DNA of 16,554 nt from Fimenecus sp964557975 (lineage in GTDB: Bacteria; Bacillota; Clostridia; Oscillospirales; Acutalibacteraceae), in assembly GCA_964557975.1 (NCBI GenBank), contig CAZLCG010000038.1, positions 1-16,554 on the forward strand, read 5' to 3'. Positions 1 through 7,992 of this stretch are shown here, one piece after another. Positions within the stretch are counted from its first letter, which is position 1, and every line of letters begins with the position of its first letter. Under the pieces are notes generated by a model. It did no database searches. It was not told where the DNA came from and saw nothing but the letters and a program-made list of their open reading frames with translations. Made by a program: the position numbers and the translations under genes.

Positions 1-1014
1 TTCGTTTCTCCAGAAGCGCCTGACCTGACCCGCGTCGCCGCCCATAACGTAATAGCCGTATTCGTTCGCGCCGCCGCTGCCGTTGTCGCCCATACCTTCG
101 CTGACCCATTCAACGTCGTTCATATCGGAGGTAAGCGCGGAGGTACCCGTCATTTTTTTCGCGATGAGGTCCATGTTCCCGTCCGAGTCAACGCCGCTTG
201 TAACATAATAGTAATAGCTGCCGTCCGAAGCCTTGTCGCCTACAAGTATTATCTCGGGCGCGCCCAGTTCTATCTCGGCGTAATAGCTCGCGCCCGACGT
301 GCCCTGACCGTATGTAATCACGATAGGCGAATTTTCAGAGCTTATTATGTTGTTGCCGCCTTTTAGGGTGAAAACGGCGACATAGTAGTCCGAATCCTTA
401 ACATAGGTTATATCGTACAGCTCTGTCGAAACTTTCGGCAAAAGCATGGGGTTGGCTTTCTGCTCGGCGGTTACATCCGAGGGGGTATAATGCACCTCAA
501 AATGATAGCCCGAGGTTGACGCGTTTTTATTATTCGCAACCTCTGCAAAGTCGAAGCCCTTTGGAACAAGGGTAATATCGGTAGTCAAAAAGTCGTCGGT
601 CAGTGAGGCCGGGAAGCATATCATTCTCGAATGTGTGTCGGCGGTATAAAACGTGGTGTATTGGTCGCCCGAGGTGCCGGTCGCGATAACGGTTCCCGAA
701 ACCGTGTCAATATCGCCGCTGCCCGTGCCGAATGAAACCGTGGTGCCGCCCGCGGTGAGCGTCAGCGGAACGCCTGTAACGCTCGTTTCGTAGCCCGCCG
801 CGTTACTTCCCTTTGCGGCGATAAGCCGTTCCATAAGGCTTGCTTTTTCAACGGTCTGCTGCGTTTTGACCCCCGCCGTGTATATATTGCGGTAGGTGCT
901 TGTAAACAGGGGCAGGAACGTAAGAATAATAAGCATAAGAAGAGCCAATGCCACCAACATTTCCGTCAATGTCATACCCTGTTTTGACAATAAGACGTTT
1001 TCCCTTTTTTTCAT
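1..1014 (-). CDS. Type IV prepilin-like protein (class III signal peptide), cut by window edge
   Basis: The frame is open from ATG at 1014 to the window edge: 338 codons, no stop, C-terminus missing. The product begins with a short basic leader (MKKRENVLLSKQG), followed by MTLTEMLVALALLMLI. This is a textbook prepilin site: cleavage after Gly13, Met14 as new residue 1, Thr/Leu at 2-4, Glu18 at +5, then a hydrophobic helix to about residue 37. The remainder is Gly/Ser/Thr/Tyr-rich, like a secreted beta-rich passenger. Its size exceeds a major pilin (usually 130-180 aa), so a minor pilin or pseudopilin (PilW/GspJ-like) is more likely. An AGGAG lies about 10 bases upstream, inside the end of the preceding gene, and the gap to that gene is 2 bases. 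It is therefore the tenth visible gene of the pilus operon. Exact subtype is not determinable. Confidence 0.9.
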   Translation of the reverse strand, partial: MKKRENVLLSKQGMTLTEMLVALALLMLIILTFLPLFTSTYRNIYTAGVKTQQTVEKASLMERLIAAKGSNAAGYETSVTGVPLTLTAGGTTVSFGTGSGDIDTVSGTVIATGTSGDQYTTFYTADTHSRMICFPASLTDDFLTTDITLVPKGFDFAEVANNKNASTSGYHFEVHYTPSDVTAEQKANPMLLPKVSTELYDITYVKDSDYYVAVFTLKGGNNIISSENSPIVITYGQGTSGASYYAEIELGAPEIILVGDKASDGSYYYYVTSGVDSDGNMDLIAKKMTGTSALTSDMNDVEWVSEGMGDNGSGGANEYGYYVMGGDAGQVRRFWRNE

Positions 1015-1016
1015 AA

Positions 1017-2669
1017 TCAATCGTCTCCTGAATCGGTCAAGCCCCATCTCAAGGCGGAAGCGTCCGTCGGGTCGGGCGGAACAAGGTCGCGGTACGAATC
1101 CCCGTACAGATCCCTGTCAATTTTTCTCATTGAATCGGAAGTGACTTTATTGTCCGAATCGGCAACGACGTAAGGCTCGGGAGTCTCCCCATCGCCGTCC
1201 GTATAATAAAGGTCTATTATATCCTGAAATCTTTCGAGAACGTTTTCCGAATATTTTTTATTTGCTATGGCGTCGTCCAGAAAGTATTTAAGCAAGTCGA
1301 TGTTGTATGATTCCTCAACGCCGTCGCTGTCAGCGACAATGCTGTCCTTAAAATAATACGCGTCGCCCGCCGAGAACGCCTTGTATCTGTATGTGCCGAC
1401 GTTCGGCATTGTAATGTTTACATACACGTTGCCGCCGAAATAGACCCTGCCGCAGCGCCCCAAAGCAGTCGTGTCGGTGTTTATGGGGTCTGTTACGGTG
1501 GAGGAATTAAAATCGGGAGTACCGAGAACCACCGTGCCGAGCCTGTATTTGTTTTGAAGCGCCTGAATGACGGTAGAAACGTTGTTTATGAAATTAAATG
1601 CCGAGCCTTGAGTAAAGCCGTAAACGGATATTTCAATGTCGCCCTCAATCACTATGTTGTTGCCCTTGAGAACCATCATGTTAAAATGACCGTCGGACGA
1701 GGTAACGTCAATGTCGGATTTAACAAAAAGGTTTTCAACCGCGGCAAAGGTGACAATATTATCGGTATTGTCCTTAAACTTGATAGGGACGCTGTTGCCG
1801 TTTGAATCCGTCGCGGCGTTCAAAATCATATTGCCCGAGGAATAGCCCATGACAAGCGGAATTGTTCTTACTCCGACGTTTAAGGTCATAGTTCCGAAAT
1901 AATGTGTTTTAAGTGAAAGCTGGCTGGCCGACACATATGTGCCGATTACCGAAAAATTGGAGTTGGCAGCCGTATTGCCGCTTGCCGAGCCGTCGACAAT
2001 TCCCGCGTTTGTGCCTTCGCTGTCATAAAACAGCCCCGAGCCTTGAACAGGCTCCGACATATGACCGTATTTGGTGCTTGACGCGACTACCTCTTCCCCC
2101 GACAGCGCGTGACCGACGCATTTAAACTGCCTTTGCTTGTCGTTAACCGTCGTTTCATACGCCGTGATGTTGTTTTCGGTGTCCGTCTGAAGGAAATTAA
2201 CGGTTTTTGCTACGGTTTTGTTTATAATGGTAACGTCATAATAGCCTATGACCTCGTAGGAGGAGTCGGAAAACCTTGCCTCGGCAACCTCCTGCGAAAC
2301 ATATTCATAAGGATTTGACGAGCCTTTTTTATAATATGTAAGGTAAACGGGTTCGGCGGTTATTTCGGCGCCGTTGTTCGAGGTGTCGACAATAAGCTTT
2401 TTCGCGTTCGCGTCATCGCTGTCAACCGCGAGCTTATATGCGTATGAGCTTGCCTCAACGCCCGCGCGCGCCAAATAGTCCGCCTTTTTTTGATTCGATA
2501 AATACCTGACCGAGCGAAGGCTTATCATACTGTATGCGAAAATGGAAACGCCCATAAACGTGAGAATAAGCAAAATAACCATGACCCCCGTAAGGGCAAA
2601 GCCTTCGTTACTGTTTTTTAATCCCTTGGGACGCATACAAATCACTGACCTTTCCTTGGGCTTAGACAT
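1017..2669 (-). CDS. GspK/PilX-like minor pilin lacking Glu5, large passenger domain
   Basis: The 550 aa product has a prepilin-like N-terminus: a polar leader ending NSNEG (Gly23), then FALTGVMVILLILTFMG, a hydrophobic helix (about 24-50) and the segment KKADYLARAGVEASSYAY. Hydrophobic stretch followed by 'A-R-A-G-V-E-A' is typical of PilX/GspK-type minor pilins. As in GspK, the usual Glu at +5 is replaced, here by Gly28. The remaining roughly 480 residues are polar, beta-rich and unrecognised; there is no metal or enzymatic motif I can name. It probably caps the pilus tip with the neighbouring pseudopilin, or carries adhesive function (inference). The start is uncertain: ATG 2669 has no clear ribosome site, while ATG 2636 (residue 12) follows AAGGAAAGG by about 12 bases and gives a more usual 12-residue leader. 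It follows pilB by 29 bases. Confidence 0.85.
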   Translation of the reverse strand: MSKPKERSVICMRPKGLKNSNEGFALTGVMVILLILTFMGVSIFAYSMISLRSVRYLSNQKKADYLARAGVEASSYAYKLAVDSDDANAKKLIVDTSNNGAEITAEPVYLTYYKKGSSNPYEYVSQEVAEARFSDSSYEVIGYYDVTIINKTVAKTVNFLQTDTENNITAYETTVNDKQRQFKCVGHALSGEEVVASSTKYGHMSEPVQGSGLFYDSEGTNAGIVDGSASGNTAANSNFSVIGTYVSASQLSLKTHYFGTMTLNVGVRTIPLVMGYSSGNMILNAATDSNGNSVPIKFKDNTDNIVTFAAVENLFVKSDIDVTSSDGHFNMMVLKGNNIVIEGDIEISVYGFTQGSAFNFINNVSTVIQALQNKYRLGTVVLGTPDFNSSTVTDPINTDTTALGRCGRVYFGGNVYVNITMPNVGTYRYKAFSAGDAYYFKDSIVADSDGVEESYNIDLLKYFLDDAIANKKYSENVLERFQDIIDLYYTDGDGETPEPYVVADSDNKVTSDSMRKIDRDLYGDSYRDLVPPDPTDASALRWGLTDSGDD

Positions 2670-2698
2670 AAAACCGAATTTGGTAAACCGAAATGGAT

Positions 2699-4384
2699 TT
2701 AAACTATGACCCTGACCAATTCCTCAATTGAAATTCTGCCTTTCATAACCTTATTGATGCCCTCGTTTTTAAGCGTAAACATACCCTGCTTCAGGGCAAG
2801 CTCCTTAATCTCGGCAACGGTTGCTCTGTCAAGAATGAGCCTCTTCATTTCATCCGTAACGCTCAAGAACTCAAAAACAGCCTCGCGTCCCTTGTATCCC
2901 GTATTGTTGCAGGTAAGACAGCCCTTGGGTCTGTATAACGTAAACTCCTCGCCGGGATATTCGTCAACGGGAAAATCGGGGAGCATCTTAACAAGCTCCT
3001 TTTTTGTAATTTTATATTCCTCTTTGCACTTGGGGCAGAGCTTTCTGACAAGACGCTGCGCGAGAACGCCGACAAGCGAGGAAGCCGTAAGGAACGGTTC
3101 AACTCCCATCTCGTCAAGACGGGTAACCGCCGTAGGCGCGTCGTTCGTATGCAGCGTTGAAAGAACCATATGCCCCGTAAGAGCCGCTTCAACGGCGATT
3201 TTCGCGGTTTCGGCGTCACGTATCTCACCGACCATTACTATATCGGGGTCGGAACGCAAAACCGAACGCAGGGCGGCGGCGAAGGTCATGCCGGCTCTGT
3301 TGTTCATCTGAACCTGATTTATGCCTGCCATACGCCGCTCAACAGGGTCTTCAAGCGTAATAACGTTTTTATCGTCGGTGCTTATTTCCGCAAGCGTGGC
3401 ATAGAGCGTTGTAGACTTACCGCTTCCCGTAGGTCCTGTAACAAGAACAAAGCCGTAAGGCATACGGATCGCCTTGTTAAACCTGTCAAACTGCCTTTCG
3501 GAGAAATGCAAATCCTTGATTGAAATGCTTCCTTTGTTTCTTTCAAGAAGACGCATAACGATTTTTTCGCCGTAAACCGTAGGCATTGTGGCAATTCGTA
3601 TATCTATGGTTTTATCCTCAAACCTTACCGTTGCGCGTCCGTCCTGCGGGATACGCTTTTCGGCTATGTCCATCCCGCCGATAACCTTAACTCTCGAAAC
3701 GACCGACGAAAAAAGCTTTATCGGATTCTGCATAACCTCCTGCAAAACTCCGTCAATCCTAAAGCGGACTCTCATATATTTTTCAAGCGCCTCAACATGA
3801 ATATCGGACGCGTTGGTCTTAATCGCGTTGTTAATAATTTGGTTGACGAGCTGAACCGCCGGCTTGTCATCAATTGAAAGCTCCTCCGAAACATTCTGAT
3901 CCTCGGTGTCGTCATCGTCATAATTTTCAACCGCCGAGTTCATATTGGCGAAATTTTCAATCGCTGCGGCAAGCTCCATATCCGCAACTACAACGGGACA
4001 GATCTCAAGCCCCGTCATCAGATGAAGGTTATCAATAGTTATAATATCGTTCGGGTTCTTCATTGCGACATATAACGTCTTATCCTCCTGATAAAGCGGA
4101 AGAACATTATTTCTCAGCGCCATTTCGGGCGTTATAAGGTTAGCAACCGAAACATTAACGCCTATTTCATTGATTGAAACGTATTTATAACCCGTTTTCT
4201 TGGCTAATACCTTGGCAATATCGTCCTCTGTGCAGTAACCGAGCTGCGTCAGGATAGTACCGATAAGGTTTTTGCTTGTTTTTTGTATTTCAAGCGCCTC
4301 GGCAAGCTGATCTTCCGTTATTATGCCTGCTTCTATAAGCCGAGAACAAATACTGCCGGGAATAACTAAGTTGCTTTTAGCCAT
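2699..4384 (-). CDS. pilB: Type IV pilus assembly (extension) ATPase PilB
   Basis: This cytoplasmic hexameric ATPase powers pilin addition at the PilC platform. The 561 aa protein has an MshEN-type N-terminal domain (about 5-145), an acidic linker (about 154-172), then the GspE core: Walker A GPTGSGKST 317-325, Asp box VITLEDPVE 341-349, Walker B DIVMVGEIRD 381-390, His box HMVLSTLHTNDA 405-416, and the zinc tetracysteine C450/C453/C489/C492 that separates PilB/GspE from PilT. Length is normal. The frame extends to a GTG at 4396, but that has no ribosome site; ATG 4384 has AGGTG 9 bases upstream, so I use it. The MshEN half lacks the obvious paired RLG arginines of c-di-GMP-binding copies, so ligand binding is uncertain. 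It is followed by the two minor-pilin genes. Confidence 0.97.
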   Translation of the reverse strand: MAKSNLVIPGSICSRLIEAGIITEDQLAEALEIQKTSKNLIGTILTQLGYCTEDDIAKVLAKKTGYKYVSINEIGVNVSVANLITPEMALRNNVLPLYQEDKTLYVAMKNPNDIITIDNLHLMTGLEICPVVVADMELAAAIENFANMNSAVENYDDDDTEDQNVSEELSIDDKPAVQLVNQIINNAIKTNASDIHVEALEKYMRVRFRIDGVLQEVMQNPIKLFSSVVSRVKVIGGMDIAEKRIPQDGRATVRFEDKTIDIRIATMPTVYGEKIVMRLLERNKGSISIKDLHFSERQFDRFNKAIRMPYGFVLVTGPTGSGKSTTLYATLAEISTDDKNVITLEDPVERRMAGINQVQMNNRAGMTFAAALRSVLRSDPDIVMVGEIRDAETAKIAVEAALTGHMVLSTLHTNDAPTAVTRLDEMGVEPFLTASSLVGVLAQRLVRKLCPKCKEEYKITKKELVKMLPDFPVDEYPGEEFTLYRPKGCLTCNNTGYKGREAVFEFLSVTDEMKRLILDRATVAEIKELALKQGMFTLKNEGINKVMKGRISIEELVRVIV

Positions 4385-4417
4385 GTTTTTCAGCACCTGC
4401 TTTTATATTTTTGATCC

Positions 4418-5035
4418 TTAATTGCCGCTTGAAGGATTTTGGAACAGCACGACGGTAATATCGGCGGTCTTAATTGATTCCCCGTCGGAGGAGGACGATG
4501 ACTGCTTCATTACAAGGCTGTCTATCCTTTTTATTTCGGTTGAGCTTACCGTATCATGGGCAAAGGACATAATGTCGGCATACGAGCCCGTAACCGACAC
4601 CGTGACCTGTATTTGATTTACAAGCCCTGTGTTTGTCTGCTCGCCGAAGGCTATGTTTGTAAGCGTACAGTTATGCGCTTCAACGTCGGTTTCCATATCG
4701 ATCATTATCTGCTGTTGGTCGAGCGGATCCTTTGAAAGCATTTCGTCGTATTCATCGCTCTGCGCCTTATATTCCTCGCTCTTGCTCTGCAAAGCCTTTA
4801 GGTTCGCTATCTGAGCCAAATTTTCTTTATATTCCTGCTTAACGCGGTCAATTTTAACAAGGGTTTCGTTTATGGATTTTGTTCCGAAAACCGTGAGAAC
4901 TATAAGCGCGATACAGGCTATAACAATAACGGTTATGACCACTCTCACATCGTCGAGAATACTCTTTTTTTCTTCCGAAGCGGACTTTTCATTGCCGGTT
5001 TCCTGCTTCTTTTTTATTACATCGCTTAATGCCAT
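4418..5035 (-). CDS. pilO: PilO-like alignment subcomplex protein
   Basis: This 205 aa bitopic membrane protein has a short basic cytoplasmic N-terminus, one membrane helix (about 31-50), a coiled-coil-like stretch (about 54-90) and a small alpha/beta domain (about 105-200). That is the PilO layout. In the family it heterodimerises with PilN and links cytoplasmic PilM to the outer parts of the machine. Assignment rests on topology, size and the canonical M-N-O order rather than on residues. ATG 5035 is 2 bases after the pilN stop; its AGGAGG is formed by codons of the PilN acidic tail, indicating coupled translation. Residues 175-187 are a serine/acid-rich loop. A 33-base gap leads to pilB. 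Confidence 0.88.
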   Translation of the reverse strand: MALSDVIKKKQETGNEKSASEEKKSILDDVRVVITVIVIACIALIVLTVFGTKSINETLVKIDRVKQEYKENLAQIANLKALQSKSEEYKAQSDEYDEMLSKDPLDQQQIMIDMETDVEAHNCTLTNIAFGEQTNTGLVNQIQVTVSVTGSYADIMSFAHDTVSSTEIKRIDSLVMKQSSSSSDGESIKTADITVVLFQNPSSGN

Positions 5036-5037
5036 GA

Positions 5038-5754
5038 TTAATCCTCCTCGTCAGCGGCGCTGCCGTCCTCGTCGGTCTCCGCCTCCTCGGTGGTGACGGC
5101 CTCTGTTTCAACATTACCCTCGTCGTCGGTCACCGCTTCGCCGTCCTTATCCGTGACCGTAACGTACTCGGGCGCCTCGGTGGGAACGACAAGCGCGTTT
5201 GACATGCTTAGCGCAAGCGTAAATTTTACGGATTTGTTGTTGTCCGAATCAACGGTCCTCTGTATGCTCGTAATTTCAACGAGCTTAACGAACTCCTGCA
5301 TTTCCTCGGTTTCAAACAGCGCCTTATAATCCTGAACGTCCTGATAATCCTGAGCCGTACACGATATAGTGCATATGCCTGCGGTAAACCAGTTTTCAAG
5401 ATTGATTTCCGTAATCTGAATATAATCGGGCGTTTCGTTTGAAATAAGCGTGATAAACTCAACCGCTTCGGGTTCCTGCGGAGAAACGCTTTCAATCATT
5501 TTTCTCGCCTGAACCAAATTATTGTAGATATTCTGATATTCCTGAAGCGCGGGAAATTCGTCAACAAGGGCTTCGTTCTTTCTCTCAAGGCTTTCAAGCT
5601 TTGATTTAAGTATCTGCCCCTTGATTGCAACGCCGCCGTAAACGATAAACAGGCAAACGAGAACAACAAGCGCAACCTTGGAAATAAGGTCAATTTTCTT
5701 TCTGCTTTCCAATCGGTGCCTGTAACTGTCAGGCAGCAAACTAACTTTGAACAC
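5038..5754 (-). CDS. pilN: PilN-like alignment subcomplex protein with acidic C-terminal tail
   Basis: This 238 aa bitopic membrane protein opens with MFKVSLLPDSYR, matching the cytoplasmic INLLP-type motif by which PilN docks into PilM. One membrane helix (about 24-44), a coiled-coil region (about 48-90) and an alpha/beta domain (about 95-190) follow. It then carries a tail of about 45 residues, dominated by Asp, Glu and Thr, ending DEED, which ordinary PilN proteins lack. The tail would face the outer side of the membrane, so it may contact wall or cations (inference). GTG 5754 directly abuts the pilM stop, with GGAGGT 7 bases upstream. The end of the tail doubles as the pilO ribosome site. 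Confidence 0.9.
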   Translation of the reverse strand: MFKVSLLPDSYRHRLESRKKIDLISKVALVVLVCLFIVYGGVAIKGQILKSKLESLERKNEALVDEFPALQEYQNIYNNLVQARKMIESVSPQEPEAVEFITLISNETPDYIQITEINLENWFTAGICTISCTAQDYQDVQDYKALFETEEMQEFVKLVEITSIQRTVDSDNNKSVKFTLALSMSNALVVPTEAPEYVTVTDKDGEAVTDDEGNVETEAVTTEEAETDEDGSAADEED

Positions 5755-6741
5755 TTATTTTACCTCCAATGCCTGAATTGCAAGACCGATACAGCCCGCA
5801 AATTCGTTAATAACTTCCCTGTCATATCCGAAATTCTGATTAACGTAAAAATCTGGAACCTCAACGGGAATTTCGGTTACTGTTTTAGTAATTTCATCTG
5901 CCAGCTCCCTGTTTTTTGAGCAGGAGGTAAGCAAATAGATTTTTTCTATAGGGCTGTCCGTATGCTGCATTGAATAATAGCTTACGGATGACGCCGTTTC
6001 AGAGGCGAGCATTGAGCCGACTGCCTCAATATCTTCATAATCAACGGCGTCCTGCGAAGAATTACCGAAAAGACGTATAACGGAGTCAACAGATCTTTCG
6101 GGGATGGTTATCGAACGAACCATTGATATTTCGTTGCCTTTTATGACTATAAAGTTAAGCAAATCGTCCGTAATATTCAGCACGGCGTATTTTTCATCGC
6201 CCACAACGCCCGCCTGAAGTCCTCTGCAAAGCGAAAGGACGCTGCAATCAACATCAATTACCTGAAACTTTGACGCGGCAAGATAGTTTATATACTGCTC
6301 AATCATGTTGCGGCGCGCCGCAACAAGAAGCACGTTGGTAACGGGCTGTTCATCCTCGTTTACGCCCTCGCCCGCGACAACATAATCAATTTCCATCTCC
6401 TGAACGGGTATGGGGATAAATTCCTGAGCCTGAAGAAGAACCATATTTCTTAGCTTATCCTCCGCAACCTTGGGGAATGTGGCGTATCTCATAATTAAAT
6501 TTTCGTTGTTAATTCCGACGACCATATCAAGAGATTTAAAGCCGCCGTTCTGCATAAGCTCCGTAAGCGCCATATTAAAGCGGTCGGCGTCTCTTATAAA
6601 GCCCTCCTCGACAATTCCCTTGCCGAGAGGAATTTTTCCGCACGCGAGTATGGAATAATTACCGCTCGAGCGAGAAAGCTCAACCGCGCGGATTTCGGAA
6701 GTATCAACCTCAAAGCCGATTACGCTTTTGATTTTTCCCAT
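5755..6741 (-). CDS. pilM: PilM-like actin-fold protein, nucleotide motifs degenerate
   Basis: This 328 aa cytoplasmic protein of the FtsA/PilM actin-like fold couples PilN to PilB/PilC. It is recognisable from SVIGFEVDTSEIRAVEL (6-22), the segment AEDKLRNMVLLQAQEFIPIP (about 95-114) and the subdomain-1C region with VLLVAARRNMIEQYINYL. The actin-type phosphate loops are altered: the first has E-V-D where D/E-I-G is usual, the second has LNITDDLLN where LDIG is usual, and the adenosine loop reads LLTSCSKNREL instead of LLGGGSKLxGL. It is slightly shorter than typical PilM (about 350 aa). I infer a scaffold role with weak or no ATP binding. ATG 6741 has AGGAG 9 bases upstream. Its stop abuts the GTG of pilN. 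Confidence 0.93.
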   Translation of the reverse strand: MGKIKSVIGFEVDTSEIRAVELSRSSGNYSILACGKIPLGKGIVEEGFIRDADRFNMALTELMQNGGFKSLDMVVGINNENLIMRYATFPKVAEDKLRNMVLLQAQEFIPIPVQEMEIDYVVAGEGVNEDEQPVTNVLLVAARRNMIEQYINYLAASKFQVIDVDCSVLSLCRGLQAGVVGDEKYAVLNITDDLLNFIVIKGNEISMVRSITIPERSVDSVIRLFGNSSQDAVDYEDIEAVGSMLASETASSVSYYSMQHTDSPIEKIYLLTSCSKNRELADEITKTVTEIPVEVPDFYVNQNFGYDREVINEFAGCIGLAIQALEVK

Positions 6742-6768
6742 AATATCAATCTCCTAATAATTATCAGA

Positions 6769-7971
6769 TTACGAACCCATGCTTGTAGTCGCCGTGAATA
6801 TGGGCAGGTACAGTGAAACGAGCATTGTGCCTACAAGACCGCCTATAAGAATAAGGGCGAGAGGTTCAATAATGGATCCCAGATTTCTTGAGGTCGTTTC
6901 AACGTCCTCCTCATAGAACTCCGCAACCTTGTCAAGAAGCTCGGGCAGAGTACCCGCTTCCTCGCCGATTGCAATCATACCTGTAACCATAGGCGGAAAA
7001 AGCCCGCTTTTGTCAAGTGCTTCCGATATTGATTTGCCTTCTTCAATATCGGAAACGGCGTCGTTGACCGCCTTTTCAATAAGGTCGCTGCCCGAAGTCG
7101 GTCCCGCGCTCTGCAAAGCCTCAACCGCGGTAACGCCGCCCGAAAGCAGAGTTGCAAGCGTGCGGCAGAAACGCGCGATAACCATCTTAGTCATAAAATC
7201 GCCCAAAAGAGGCATATGAAGCTTGTTCTTTTCCCAAAAAATATGCGCGGGCTTACTTTTAATAATAAGTCTTAAAGCCACAATAATAGCTGCGACAACG
7301 GCGATCCATAAATACCACTGAGATCTGAGGCTTCCCGAAGCCTTAAAAATAAATTCCGTGAGCCCGCTTATTTCGGTTGAATCGGGAATCATCCCTTGGA
7401 AAATGGGAACCATAACGGCAAGCATAACAATAAGCAGGACTATAGCGAAAAGACCGATGTTCCTCGGATAGGAGGTAGCGGATTTTATGTTATCTTTAAG
7501 AGCCTTTTCCTTTTGAAGCTGAACCGCCAGACCCGAAAGCGACTGTTCAAGGATACCGCCCACCTCGCCCGTAGAAATCATAGCGACAAAAAGAGGACTG
7601 AATATTTTCGGGAACATAGCAAACGAATCGGCAAGCGTCGCGCCGCCCTCAACATTATCCGAAATATCGTCAATCGCGGCGGAAAGAGTCGGGTTCGTGG
7701 TCTGCTTTGAAAGCGTTGAAAGAGCCCTTGTAACGGGAACGCCCGCTGAAATCATAGCCGCCATCTGCCTTGCAAAAACGGCAACATCCTGAACCGAGAC
7801 CTTTTTACCGCCGGTTTTTTTCTTCTCTTTTATTGATTTTTCTTTTATATCGGTGACAATAACTCCCGCCTCACGGAGTTTGTCAATAGCCTCCGATGAT
7901 GTGTCGGCGACAACCTCGCCGTGAACATTCTGCCCCTGTTTGTTTAAACCGTCATATGTAAAGGACGCCAA
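6769..7971 (-). CDS. pilC: Type IV pilus inner-membrane platform protein PilC
   Basis: This 400 aa polytopic membrane protein has two repeated GspF/PilC cytoplasmic domains (about 60-170 and 262-365). Each carries the family signature around G-V-x-x-x-x-A-L and a GEExG-like motif (STGEVGG 133-139; AIGEEAG 334-340). Three membrane helices lie at about 172-194, 218-237 and 367-391. It is the rotor/platform on which PilB and PilT act. The N-terminal 45 residues form the small domain that binds the ATPase pore. The start is TTG 7971, preceded by AAAGGAGG 8 bases upstream; no in-frame ATG fits, and the nearby ATG is out of frame. It sits 21 bases after pilT. Confidence 0.96.
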   Translation of the reverse strand: MASFTYDGLNKQGQNVHGEVVADTSSEAIDKLREAGVIVTDIKEKSIKEKKKTGGKKVSVQDVAVFARQMAAMISAGVPVTRALSTLSKQTTNPTLSAAIDDISDNVEGGATLADSFAMFPKIFSPLFVAMISTGEVGGILEQSLSGLAVQLQKEKALKDNIKSATSYPRNIGLFAIVLLIVMLAVMVPIFQGMIPDSTEISGLTEFIFKASGSLRSQWYLWIAVVAAIIVALRLIIKSKPAHIFWEKNKLHMPLLGDFMTKMVIARFCRTLATLLSGGVTAVEALQSAGPTSGSDLIEKAVNDAVSDIEEGKSISEALDKSGLFPPMVTGMIAIGEEAGTLPELLDKVAEFYEEDVETTSRNLGSIIEPLALILIGGLVGTMLVSLYLPIFTATTSMGS

Positions 7972-7992
7972 AGCATTTTCCTCCTTTCAGCG

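Noticed and set aside
2706..3311. Plus-strand open frame of 201 codons opposite pilB
   Set aside because: It lies wholly antisense to the conserved ATPase core, has a composition expected of a complementary-frame shadow and shows no recognisable motif. The same applies to other plus-strand frames in the window.
4385..4396. pilB start at GTG 4396
   Set aside because: No ribosome site is placed for it, while AGGTG is 9 bases before ATG 4384.
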